From Dracaena cambodiana (Eukaryota > Streptophyta > Magnoliopsida > Asparagales > Asparagaceae), in NCBI GenBank assembly GCA_036321105.1, contig JAYEPQ010000014.1, forward strand, positions 12,004,994 to 12,068,993: DNA of 64,000 nucleotides. Direction: 5' to 3'. The notes below the pieces were generated by a model. It saw only the letters and a list, made by a program, of their open reading frames with translations. It searched no databases and was not told the DNA's origin. Every line of letters starts with the position of its first letter. Position 1 is the stretch's first letter. Shown in pieces: positions 32,300-42,900 of the stretch. The position numbers and the translations under genes were made by a program.

Positions 32300-32897
32300 C
32301 CGAGCATCATACAGTCAATGTGTTCATCTCGGATTTTTTTTAAGGCAGAGATAGAAGCTGTCTTGACGAACCTCTGAATTTTTGGTGCCTTGCTACACTT
32401 CTTGCCTTTTGCATTAGTTAAAGTTTGGTGATATGTGTTGGCATACCTGTGGACATCATCATCTTTAGAAAGGTTGAACAGTTTGCCAATTTTGGAGGCC
32501 TTTTTTGGTCCCCTCATCCTTGGCTTCTAGACATTAGTCAAGCTAGTAAGATCATTGTCCAAGTTCAAAACAGATAGGTCGGGGCTAACAATGCACCCAC
32601 GAATAGACTTCCTTTCGCACTCTCCATTGCGCCTTCCATACCGATGGAAGAAAGGGTTCCCTTGCGCAGCAGCAGGTGAACACATTTAGGAGTCAACACT
32701 CCCTGCTTCATGGGGAATTCCTGCTTATCATGACCACCTATGATCTTGAAGCCGTAACCCTTGAACTGTTCACCAAGAGCATCATCGTTATCTTCTTGGG
32801 AGATCCCCTTGTCATTGAAGGCATAGAGCTTCTGGTCGTCAACAATCTTGAGCTTCATATAGCATCAAATGGTGGGGTTCGCTATATTGAACTTCAT
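32300..32897 (-). pseudogene. RPS6: 40S ribosomal protein S6 pseudogene without introns
   Basis: It starts MKFNIANPT at 32897. After a stop and small change come VDDQKLYAF, DKGISQEDNDDALGEQFKGY, GFKIIGGHDKQEFPMKQGVL and, after a frameshift, MRGPKKASKIGKLFNLSKDD and KAPKIQRF. This is eukaryotic RPS6, a small-subunit ribosomal protein. The C-terminal basic tail with its phosphorylated serines is replaced by unrelated sequence and the TTC tract. Continuity across about 600 bp without introns suggests a cDNA origin, because plant RPS6 genes usually have introns. It is fused upstream to PPR sequence at about 32930 and is not functional. Confidence 0.9.
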
Positions 32898-32939
32898 CTT
32901 GGACCGATCGAACCAACAACAAGGTAGACTGCAGGCAGC

Positions 32940-33486
32940 AGCGTGATGCGAGAGCCTCCTTAAAACTGTTATTTTGCACATAACTAGAGATCGTAGAACT
33001 GCATATTCTCCTACCCTTCACTGGTGCTTCATTGAAAATCAATCAGGCTTCCTCAATTTCAGATCCACTTTCAAATACCCAAAAACCATCACAGCCCACA
33101 ATGTTGATGTTCGTCAGCGAATCCCATCAAGGATTTTCCTTCTTGTGCTAGTTTCCCCACAAGCTATGTATATAAGTAGCAACACGTTATGGACAAAAGC
33201 CTCATTTCTCGCATCCGGCTTTGCACATGCTCTTGATTGAGCATGAAGGCTTTGACATGGTGTTCCAAGAGATGGAGTCCTTGTTTGGTAATATATCAAA
33301 CAGCTTGTGGCCCTCTTCAACCTCATTGGGATATTTGGACATGGCATTGTAGGAGGCGACATTGTGTGGGGGCATTTGGTCGAGCAGGTGCTGAACTTCT
33401 CTTGCTGCTGCTGTTGCCATCGCTGTCATGAACTTCACCCTCTGGTTCTCTTGGACAGTATCATCGCCGGGCTTCTTCAGGATCAA
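32940..33486 (-). pseudogene. Pentatricopeptide-repeat (PPR) gene fragment
   Basis: On the minus strand from 33420, EVQHLLDQMPPHNVASYNAM and EGHKLFDILPNKDSISWNTM are two repeats of the P-L-S type PPR pattern. Farther on (about 33000-32960), SSYVQNNSFKEAL is another repeat piece. Intact PPR proteins bind organelle RNA in mitochondria or chloroplasts. The frame is broken between the repeats, and the fragment runs directly into the RPS6 leader, so this is a chimeric remnant. Confidence 0.8.
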
Positions 33487-33780
33487 TTTACACTGGTTTG
33501 GTCTCGACTTAGTCTTGCATTTGGATGAATTTATGCTTAACCAATTTGAGCTCTTGAGCTCCTTGCATTTGCTCTCAATTTAGAGAGACGATCTCTTTCT
33601 CCCACAAGTAATGTAATTAAGGGACGAGAAGCAAAATATGGACCCTCTTTTAGGGGTGCACGACTCAAGAAAAATCATAATAACAATGCTGCTTGTCTTC
33701 TGCTGCAATCTCATCTCTTGCCTGATCTGAGATGCAGTGTAGGGAAGAGAGAGGGAGAGTGACTCGCCGGCTTCCTCTCG
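33487..33780. other. Tat-type repeat remnant and unassigned DNA
   Basis: At 33489-33540 the words TTTACACTGGTTTGGTCTC and CTTAGTCTTGCATTTGGATG repeat the pattern seen at 31325-31375. The gene fragments at 31.6-33.5 kb are therefore bracketed by the same Tat repeat family. The rest shows no gene. Confidence 0.5.
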
Positions 33781-34275
33781 GTTCTTTACTAAAGTTGATT
33801 ATTTATTACTTTTTATTATTATTATTTTATTATTTTATTTTATTATTTATTTTTATTATAATTTTTCAGTTTTTATTTATTATATATTTTTTATTATTTT
33901 ATTATTTATTATTTAAATTTTATTTTTATTATTTTTTAAATTATTATTTTTATTTTATATTTTTATTTATTTTTATTTTTATTTTTATTTTTATTTTTAT
34001 TTTTTTGTTCGGCACCCTGCGGGTTGCATCCCGCGGGTGCATCCCGCGGTTGCATCCCGCGGGTGGCACTTCCACACTACACAGTTTTCTTTTTTTTAAT
34101 TTTAATATTTATATTATTATTTTTTTGAGAACTTTGTCAATTTTTTTTTTGTGGGTGATGATGTCTAATTTTTTTTTTTGTGGGTGATAACGTCTAATTT
34201 TTTTTTTGGGCGATGACGCCTCGTTTTTTTTATAGGCGATGAAGCGTTGTCAATTTTTTTATTTTTATTTTTTAT

Positions 34276-34306
<31 letters not shown>

Positions 34307-35025
34307 TTATTTTTTATTTTTTTGCATCCCGCGAGTTGCCAACCACGGGTTGCATCCCGCGGGTTGCATCTCGCACATCGCACGGCTCTTTTTTTTTTTC
34401 TCTTATTATTATTATTATTTTTTGATTTTATTTTTTTATTATTTAGCTTTGTCTTTTTTTACGATAACGCCTTTTTTATATGCGATGACGCCTTGTCAAA
34501 TTTTTTTTTGGACGATAACGCCTCATCCTTTTTTATTTATTTATATTTTTTATAGGTGATGAGCCATTGTCCATTTTTTTATTTATATTTTATTTTTCTT
34601 TATTTTTTATTTTATTATTATTATTATTTTTTGTTCAACCCGCTTGGTGCATCCCGCGGGTTGCAACCCGCGCGTGAGGAATCCCACGGGTGTAATCCAC
34701 GGGCAGCACTCCCGCACCGTGTGGTTCTATTTTTTTAATTTTTTTGACAGCTTTATCAATTTTTTGTGGGCGATGACGCCTCACTTTTTTTTTTTACAGA
34801 CGATGACGTCTTTTCTTTTTTTATAGGGGATGACACCTCATAATTTTTTTAACAGGCGATAATGCCTCACTTATTTTGACAGGCGATGATGCCTTGTAGA
34901 TTTTGGTGGGCGATGACGCCTCACTTTTCTTGACTGTTATCCGGCGATGACGCCTAGGCTCCGAATCAAAAAAAGTTTAAAAATCAGATTGCGCTGCAGA
35001 AACTCCCACTGTGGTCGCCAATTCT
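33781..35025 (-). mobile_element. Tat-3 internal 5' region, low-complexity remnant
   Basis: This is a strongly AT-rich stretch with two kinds of GC-rich islands: CCCGCGGGTTGCA-type words (34010-34070, 34325-34375, 34630-34720) and GGCGATGACGCC-type words at loose intervals (34160-34960). It ends at an arginine-type primer site (35003-35020) followed by an LTR, so it is the region just inside the 5' LTR of a minus-strand Tat element. No capsid or pol sequence is seen. It could belong to the same broken element as 28.8-33.5 kb. Confidence 0.65.
35003..35020 (-). other. Tat-3 primer binding site
   Basis: On the minus strand it reads TGGCGACCACAGTGGGAG, five bases inside the LTR end. It is the same site as in Tat-1 and Tat-4. 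Confidence 0.85.
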
Positions 35026-35592
35026 TGTATGCTCGAAAATTGTAGATTTCCTTCTATTAAAAATTTATTTGAAATTACAGTAATAAAAGAAAATTACAAA
35101 GAAATCTAAGATTACAAGAATGGGGATGGATTGACTTCGATTTTTCTTTATTTTTGTGGGTTCTGGTAGCGGTGGAGTTTTACTTCTGTATTCCTTTGAC
35201 GATCCGATCTGAATTGGAAATTTTCCCTCTGGATTTTTGGACTTCTTTCTCTTGAAAAATCCCTCCAAAAGAATCCTCTCATTCTGATCTCCGCTCCCGA
35301 TTTTATGGATTGAGGAGCGCCTCCAGTCTGGATTAAATTCTCTCTTTAAATTTACGTAATTAATCCCCAAAAATCAAGATCACGTAATTAAAGTACGGGA
35401 GCGAGCAAAATTGCGGGAGCAACCCGCGGTTGGACCCATGGGAGCGCTCCCGAGGGTTGGCACCCGCGGGAGAGCTCCCGTGGGTGGGCACCCGTGGGAA
35501 CTATTCCTGCGGGTGGCAACCCGCGGGAATAATCCCCCCCCCCCATTTTTTTTCTATATTTTTTTCTTCTTCTTGTTTTTTTTGTATCTACA
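35026..35592 (-). repeat. LTR of Tat-3
   Basis: On the plus strand it starts TGTATGCTCG and ends GTATCTACA, with short inverted ends TGTA/TACA. The U3 part (35405-35540) is full of CCCGCGGGTTGC, GGGAGCGCTCCC and GGGAGAGCTCCC words. Just past 35592 the host block copy B resumes. A partner LTR is not present in the window. Confidence 0.75.
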
Positions 35593-37059
35593 ATAAAGCA
35601 TAACAAGTGAAATATTAAATTAAATTAAACGTGATTGAATTTGAATTTGAATTGAAATTGGAATCGGAATTGGATTTGAGAGGAGTTTTGCATTGTAGAA
35701 GAATGGACTCTTTATAATCCCAAGGTGGTGTAACAAATCTTAATTGGTCTGTTCTCGATTTAAATCTTATTATATTTCTTTATATCTAGCTGTGTGCTAC
35801 TACTCATAGTTCACAACTGGAGGCTGCTCTAATTCTGTTTTGTTTTCCGATTCAAATAAGAACAACATTCAGAGCCGACCGATATATGAAGCGTGTCCTA
35901 TTGGATAACTCCGTGACGATAGCTCAATGTGAACACAAAATTCAGAAGAAGTGCAACTTGTTAAAATTTATGCCAACTATATCACCTCTCCAATTTGTGA
36001 AAGGTTGCGAATTCGATTTCCAGTAGGAACTCAATTTGGATAATGTTAAAAAAATATATGTGTGTGTAAATTTGATTTAAAAAAAACTCTGGTACAAAAG
36101 TTAAGCAAAAACGATATTTTTCTATCCATATTTACTATGGGATATTCAGAGATATTTCACACTCGGTAGAAGAATACATATTTATTATCCATTTTGACAT
36201 CATACTTAGATAGATATATTATTCGACGATGTTAAGACCAATAGCTCCGGGGATTGAGATGAGACTGACCTTGATATGATGCCCATCCATGATGGTTCTC
36301 CAGTGGAGGAGGACGGCAGAGTCACTTGAAGAGACTATGAGTGTTTTAGGATATGATTGCTACTAGGATGTAATATTAGAACTTTATTTTTATGGAGTGT
36401 ATGCTCAGATACTCTCATTCTGACTAGTATATGTAACATGTAACTTGTATTTATGCTCTATTAAACATCTTTAACGGAGCGGAGGAGATATTCTCACCAT
36501 TTTTATCACAAAAAAAATAAAAAAATAAAGAAAGATATTTTCCCTCTTACATCTATGCCCCTAAAAAATATACAAGAAATTTTTAAATGAAGGTGATTAA
36601 TTTGTTAAAAATGTTGATCAACTTAACAATGAACGGGTAGGGATAGCCAAGTGTATTCTTAATCTAGCACCCTTAATTACCTATGTGTGACCTGTCATGC
36701 ATGGTTGCTGGCAACTAGATATGAGAGTTCACAATTAGTCTTTTTGTAGCTCATAGTTTAATTTTAGAGATTCCATGAGAATGTATTTGGTTCCATCCAT
36801 TGGGAAAAATCAAAATTGTAAAAATCACGCAGCTTGTATTTTCTTAGTCATTCAATTTTTGTGCCCTAAATCATTAAATACGATGTGATGACTATTTAAC
36901 TTTTGGTGCTTCATCCATCCCTCTTCTTCAAGTTGTCCTCCATCTCTCACTATTTTCTCCCAATCGACTAGAAATGCAAGATTACAAGGGCTACTAATTC
37001 TGATGGTACTTTTGTTTCTTCTCTCTTTTGTGAGTAGTTAATAGTGAAGAATTGTGTTT
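35593..37059. repeat. Host segmental duplication, copy B, left part
   Basis: It aligns with 1050-2990 of copy A, with about 430 bp missing near 37015. That deletion removes most of the zinc-finger-like first exon (36975 onward, where the ATG context and frame are also disturbed). No functional gene is seen. Confidence 0.85.
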
Positions 37060-37064
37060 GTTTT
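37060..37064. other. Target-site duplication of Tat-4, left
   Basis: GTTTT precedes the left LTR and GTTTT follows the right LTR at 55550-55554. The joined flanks match the continuous sequence of copy A near 2980. Confidence 0.85.
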
Positions 37065-37893
37065 TGTTCGCCGCAAAAGTTGCTTTGCTTCCTTCCATTG
37101 AATAAGCTTGAATTACAATAGAAGTGAACAAGATTAAAAAGAACAAACGAGAGGATTTATTTTTATCGCTCTCTTTTACAATATCGTGGGATCTGTGGCG
37201 ATGGGATCTGTCGAGCAGTTCTTTTGGACGATCGGTACGTTGAAATCTTCTCTTTTAAAGATATCAGCCGACTATAGACGATCTTCTCTGGTTTTGATTT
37301 GTTCAAGGCTCTCTCGCGTAACTCGAACTTCTCAAGATTTCAGAAAAATATCTCAATTGCCGAAAAGAAGATGATCAGTCAAGGCTTCAAGGCTCTCTCG
37401 CGTACTTGAATTGCCAAAGGATCGATAGAAGACTTCAGATGCCAAAAAAAAGACCCTTAGGGTTTCACCAGGAAGGTATTTATAGCCCCAGGTTAATGCA
37501 AGAGTTTCTATCTAAATAGAACCGTCATTATCAGGGATTCCAATCAAATATCTTAGTTTTGATGGAATTCTGATTAGACTTGATTTGGGTATTTGGATAG
37601 GCCCAGAATCATAATCTCAATCAATTTGAAATTCTGATTATCTGCTTACGCGGAGCTTTTAATCGCATCAAAACGCAGTGCTAAATAACCAGTGCGCGGA
37701 GCTATAGAACATCTCCGCGTTTACTCAAACGCGAGGCTAATACAAGCCAGACTGCGGAATCAACGCGGAGCTATTAAATATCTCCGCGTTTTATTCGAAC
37801 GCAAGGTTAATATAACCAAACGCGGGGCTATTAAATTGGCTCCACGTTTTGTTGTGAAAAATCCTTTTAACTTAGAAATTTTTACAGCCAACA
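37065..37893 (-). repeat. 3' LTR of Tat-4
   Basis: On the plus strand it runs from TGTTCGCCGCAAAAG to CAGCCAACA. The U3 part (37640-37860) carries many AACGCGRRGCTA words. It is 11 bp shorter than its partner because one word copy is missing near 37700. Confidence 0.93.
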
Positions 37894-37910
37894 GAACCCC
37901 CTCTAAAGTT
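37894..37910 (-). other. Tat-4 polypurine tract
   Basis: On the minus strand it reads AAACTTTAGAGGGGGTTC directly before the LTR start TGTTGGC. It corresponds to the Tat-1 tract at 28335-28348. Confidence 0.75.
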
Positions 37911-37964
37911 TTCAAAATGGCTTAGACTTCAGCAGATTTTGAAATACTTTGGATATCTAAACTG

Positions 37965-38120
37965 AAACGCGGAGTTAGAATACCAAGTCTATCTCGCGTT
38001 ATGCTCACTTACGCGGAGCTAATCAGCTTCACTTCGTCTTCAGTGAAATGAGTAATTATGTCATTAATTACCCTGAATTTCTACGCCGAATACCAAGTGA
38101 CGAAAATTCTGTTTAAATAG
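37965..38120 (+). promoter_or_regulatory. Promoter module of the short antisense gene of Tat-4
   Basis: At 37965-38000 an inverted pair of CpG words (AAACGCGGAGTTA and TATCTCGCGTT) surrounds ATACCAAG. TTTAAATAGAG follows at 38112-38122 as a TATA-like box. The same order and spacing style occur before the long antisense gene (39665-39845) and in Tat-1 (28276-28142). Confidence 0.6.
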
Positions 38121-38256
38121 AGCTCCCGGCTCATCTTCTTCTTCATCTCATCCGAAGAATCTTAGGGCTTCAGAGCAGGCGACTCAGGCTTCTTATTTTG
38201 AAAGAATGATCTCCAGCCGAACTTCTTTTTTCTTTCCATAGATTTTCATCACTAGG

Positions 38257-39177
38257 ATGCCATCTAGGAAGAGTGCGACATTGCGCAAGTTGGCCGGCGT
38301 TAATGGCAACAGCCGTGAAGGTAGATGTGACGGCGAACCAGTCTATGCAGCGTCTTCCGAAGGTAAAAACCTTAACTCTTGGGCTTCTAAGAACCATTCT
38401 TGAGATGTTTCGGCTTGATTTAATCCAGCCAACTGTTTATTTTACCGGCGAGATCGCCGTTCTCCGCGAAGTTATCGCGTCATCCCCTGCGCTTGAAACG
38501 CGGGGCTTATCTGACTAGTGGTCTCGATGAATCTGCGAGGCTATCTTTGATTAGCAGTCGCGATGAATTGCGAGGCTATCTTTGATTAGCAGTCGCGATG
38601 AATTGCGAGGCTATCTTTGATTAGCAAGTCGCGATGAATTTGAGAGGCTATCTTTGATTAGCAGTGATTAGCAGTTCGCGATGAATTTGCGAGGCTATCT
38701 TTGATTAGCAGTTCGCGATGAATTTGCGAGGCTATCTTTGATTAGCAGTCGCGATGAATTGCGAGGCTATCTTTGATTAGCAGTCGCTATGAATCTGCGA
38801 GGCTATTTTTGATTAGCAGTCGCGATAAATTGCGAGGCTATCTTTGATTAGTAGTCGCTATGAATCTGAAAGAGAAGGAAAGAGCAGAAAGAAATCTTGT
38901 CCCCCTTTACGCGAAGTTATCGCATCATCCTCTGCGTTTAAAGCGCGAGGCTATTTCTTCAACTGTGCGCGGAGTTAGCTTAGCTTCGCGTTTTCACTCT
39001 TTTGGAAACTCTGTTCCTTTTGCAGTAAGTCCAATCCTTTTTGAAGAGGAATGTATGCGGGTCCATCGATCTTCATCAGCAAAAGTAACTCTAAAGAAGT
39101 CAGAAGCATATGCTTTACAACATAGTTGCAGGTTTCAAGCTCTGGTTCCGAGAGATAAACTCCTGAAGGAGCTGTAA
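38257..39177 (+). CDS. Putative two-exon short antisense gene of Tat-4
   Basis: Exon 1 (38257-38362) starts MPSRKSATLRKLAGV and ends in phase 1 at a GT donor. The intron (38363-39025) ends TTTTGCAG. Exon 2 (39026-39177) continues through CMRVHRSSSAKVTLKKSEAY to a stop, giving 85 residues. Promoter, intron phase, intron array and 3'-UTR all resemble the long antisense gene that follows, so I infer a tandem duplicate that lost the plant-mobile-domain core. No known domain is seen. It has the basic N-terminus typical of its larger neighbour. Splicing is predicted by eye only. It may be a non-coding leftover. Confidence 0.4.
38530..38872 (+). repeat. 35-bp tandem array in the intron of the short antisense gene
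   Basis: About ten units of roughly 35 bp contain GCGAGGCTATCTTTGATTAG followed by CAGTCGCGATGAAT. Units differ by point changes and 1-2-bp indels. One unit has an extra GATTAGCAGT duplication. The word CGAGGCTA is the element-wide motif. Confidence 0.9.
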
Positions 39178-39290
39178 AATAGAGAGCTGCAGCACTTGCA
39201 GTTCAGAATTGTGCTTCAATGCAGCACTTCCCTTTCCTCTCGTGCTTCATTTCGGATGACAGATCCTAGTTGACATTTGCAGAGGAGATC

Positions 39291-39399
39291 TTTTGCATGT
39301 GAATCAGGGAACTGAGCTTCAACACCCCGTAGAGAAATCTGGAGTTCTTTTGCATGTGAACCAGGGAACTGAGCTTCAACACCCCGTAGAGAAGTCTTA
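39291..39399 (+). repeat. 57-bp tandem duplication
   Basis: A unit starting TTTTGCATGTGAATCAGGGA is repeated once with two or three substitutions, downstream of the short antisense gene. Confidence 0.85.
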
Positions 39400-39461
39400 C
39401 TGTTTGGTTATTGATGAGTTGATCATGTAAAAATTTTTGGGAGAGCTATAACTCCCTCTTT

Positions 39462-39490
39462 GTAATCTCTTGCTTCATGAATAAAGATAA
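39462..39490 (+). terminator. Polyadenylation region of the short antisense gene
   Basis: TTTGTAAT is followed by ATGAATAAAGATAA, a plant-type near-upstream and AATAAA-like element. The region aligns loosely with the 3' end of the long antisense gene (44925-44955), which supports duplication of the whole unit. Confidence 0.4.
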
Positions 39491-39664
39491 ATTATTTTCC
39501 TCTCTATCTGTTGGCTTAAATAATTTTGCTTGCTCAACAAACAGATGGTTAATAATTCTGGTAAAATAATCTAAGGCTCTTCTGCGTAACTTAGATCATT
39601 AATACATGAAGAGATCGGACAGGGATCATCTTCCACTTAGCCAAAAATCCAAGTTTTTCATGAG

Positions 39665-39845
39665 AACGCGAAGGTAAAATACCAAGTTATCTTCGCATTT
39701 CTCGGAGTTGCGTGGAGTTAATATCTTCACTTTTTTCTTTATCACGCGAGGCTAATAGCTCCGTGTTTCGGAGAGTAACTGACCAGTCATTTTCTCTGAA
39801 ATCCGCACCGAACTCTAAGAGGCGGTTTCCCTCTTTTAAATAAAA
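39665..39845 (+). promoter_or_regulatory. Promoter module of the long antisense gene of Tat-4
   Basis: AACGCGAAGGTAA, ATACCAAG and TTATCTTCGCATT (39665-39699) form the inverted word pair. TTTTAAATAAAA at 39834-39845 is the TATA-like box. The ATG follows at 39978. Confidence 0.6.
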
Positions 39846-39977
39846 TCTTTATTCCTTTTCTTCTCACTTTACTTGAGAATTTTCCAGAAACTTAGAGATT
39901 CAGGCGATCACAGTTCAGGCGACCCGAGCTTCTTCCGACCGAGTTTCCTCCCGATTTTCAGTCGATTTTCCTCAGCA

Positions 39978-42900
39978 ATGGCACCCAAAACTCGTTCTAC
40001 TTCTCGCGCAGCTCCATCATCGGTAACTGGTGCAAGCAGTGGTGGCGGCGGCCATGGCAGCGACGCGCCAGCCCACATTTTGCCTATCGGAGGTAAGAAT
40101 CTCTCCATCGAGACTTTTTAGAACATCTCTAGAGTGATTTGGCTTGATCTTAACTGACCAATCAACTCTTTTACCGGCGAGATCGTCGTACTCCTGCTGT
40201 AAGGCTTGGAGAAGAAGAAAAGTCTCTGACTTTCTTCTTACGCGAAGTTATCGCGTCATCCTCGCGTTTTGAAGCGCGGGGCTATTTTAAATAGCAATCG
40301 CACTGAAACGCGAGGCTATTTTGAGCAGCAGTCGCGTTGAAACGCGAGGCTATTTTAAGTATCAGTCGCGTGGAAACGCGAGGCTATTTTGAGTAGCAGT
40401 CGCGCTGAAATGCGAGGCTATTTTATATAGCAGTCGCGCTGAAACGCGAGGCTATTTGATGTAGCAGTCGCGCTGAAACGCGAGGCTATTTTAAGTAGCA
40501 GTCGCGTGGAAACGCGAGGCTATTTTATGTAGCAGTCGCGCTGAAACGCGAGGCTATTTGATGTAGCAGTCGCGCTGAAACGCGAGGCTATTTTAAGTAG
40601 CAGTCGCGTGGAAACGCGAGGCTATTTTGACTTCTGTGCGGTCTAATTTTTAGCTTCGCGCGGCGCTATTCTTAGCTTTGCGCGTTCTAATTTTTAGCTT
40701 CGCGCATCCATACTTAGAGAATTTTTCTGTCTTATAGAAACTTCTCTAACTCTGGTGCTTCTTTTTGCAGTAGGGTATTCAGTGGAAGCTCTTCCTCACA
40801 AGAATTACTTCGGTTTTGCTGGGGGTTCTGATCCCTCAGGCCAATTTCGCTTCACCACTATCTTGGCTTCATATAAGCCAGACCCGAAGGAGCGCAAGGA
40901 GAAATTGATCAAGTATCACCCCACTACTGCGCGAGAAATCATAACTGATGCAGCCTTCAAAACTTTGAATAGAGAGGTGATAGAGAAACCCGCCTTCCTC
41001 TTTGGAGACCAGATGGATCAATCAGATGAGATCCTTTCTGAAGAGGAGTGTGTTTGGTTATATAATTCAGGCGAAATGCTGATGTTTCTGCCTAGAATGG
41101 ATCGTAGCTATCCTCTGGTCTATCTTCAGAGGCTGGCGATGCCTCGGGAATTAAAGTGGGGACTGACTCAAGAGCAAGATGGCGTCCCAACAGGCAAATT
41201 TGATGCAAAAGGGGTTTATCAAGATGGTCCCCCCAGATGCATTACTGGCTTGCTTCCAGGCTGATTTGGCAAGGAGCTTCCAGTGGGAGAAGTCTCATCT
41301 CGTGCCCGAACTTTCTTAAGTGGGTTCCTGGCGAAGGATGGTCAGTACCCGGCTAGCGACTTCAGGATGCCTGGCTGGGTTCATTCTTCTAACAATATGT
41401 GGTGGGCCCGCCTCGTTCAGTACATGCTGGATTCCCACGAGCCCATTTTAAAGGATATTGGCTTGTATAAAGCTATCAGGAATGTCCAATTCGGGTTTTT
41501 CCAGAGTGCCTATCATTTTTACTGCCTCTTGGAGATGTATAACCCTGAGACTTGTACTCTCTTTACACCAGTGGGTGAGTTAGGATTCGCTCTTCACGAG
41601 ATGTTCGAGGTTTCTGGGCTTTCCATGGGTGAAATCCCCTATGAAGAGTATATCCCCACCACCAATGAGCTGAATATGCTACTGGCGAGGGATGAGCGCA
41701 TCTATGCCACATACTGGGAGATGATGTGCTATTATCATATTTGCACTGACTTGACGGGTGCGTGTAACCACGGTATCGGTCATAAGAAATGGGCTGAATA
41801 CCTTTTTGCCAACTTGAATTCTAAGGATAGTTCAACGACTATCCATGGCCATCCACCCGTCTATGGCTCAGAGATTGATCACCGCATTGATAAGGGCTGC
41901 CACCTATTATATTATACCACTGAATCCAATGAGAATGGATACGGTCCTGGCACTTCATTCAAGAGCTATCACTATCAAGCCCAGTTCCCGATCTCCAACA
42001 GAGGTCTCATTGCTGGATTTCTGATGCTGTAGCTGAAGAGATGTGTCGTGCCGTCGTTGCCCAAAGAGGCAATTGCAGTGACCGTGGTATATCCAGCGGT
42101 TCTTCTCGCATATGGCCGACCCCTTGGACTTCTTCCCGCCATGGTATGCAATTTGCAGTATGGACTGAGGGTGCTTTGTCGTGATTTCCTCCCCACTATT
42201 AAGGTCAAGGGGAAAGGAAAGGGCAAGTTGAAAGAGACTGCCCAGCCGAAAACTCCAAACTCTAGGGTGGAGATGCGCTACACCTATTTGATGGCATGAC
42301 TCGTCTTGCACTGTCCTTCTTTAATGAGTGCACCAGAGCGTCGTTCGGGCGAAAAGTGCTTCTTTGTAGAGCTGTATGAACGCTCTTCATGGAAGCAGAA
42401 TTATATGTCTCAAATTCGGAAGACTTTTCATAGTTTTCAGAATTATGAGATCTTCCGGTGTTTCCCTGACTTTCCCGGCGGAGGATATGGGATGAGGCTG
42501 AAGGATGCCGTGGGAGCAGATAAGTTCACTACTTTATCTACAGGAGCATTCTGGTGGCTTCTCAACATCCGTCCCGGACACTTGGTGTATCGTCAAGATC
42601 TCGGGTGTCGGATCGAGCCATACACTCCGAGTCGCTTTGCTCGTCAGTTTGGATACTCCCAACTTTATGTAGGCAATCCAAATAAAGATCTCGCTCACGA
42701 GGGGAATTTATACGAAGGCGCTCGTGGCTGGTTCCATTTTGCAGCAGGCGGAACCGAGGCTGAATTCTCCTTGCCCCAGAAGGCGCCAGAATTGGCCATG
42801 ACCCTCAGCTTCTGCAATTGGTTCAGTATTGTAAATGCTGACGTGCCCGGCTTCTCTCACAATCGCAGTTGTTGCAAAGAGATTGAAGCCTTCTACATTA

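Noticed and set aside
32098..32377. Ser-, Leu- or Lys-rich open frames
   Set aside because: They are translations of the TTC/T microsatellite in different frames.
33732..34826. Several Phe/Tyr/Ile-rich open frames resembling membrane proteins
   Set aside because: They are low-complexity T-rich DNA with no start context, no conservation and no domain.
35003..35020. Possible tRNA gene remnant at the arginine-tRNA-like sequence
   Set aside because: Only the last 18 bases match and they adjoin an LTR end, so it is a primer binding site.
38530..38872. Regular 35-bp repeats that look like a CRISPR array
   Set aside because: Units are contiguous without unique spacers, they decay gradually, and they sit in an intron of a plant retroelement. 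This is a minisatellite.
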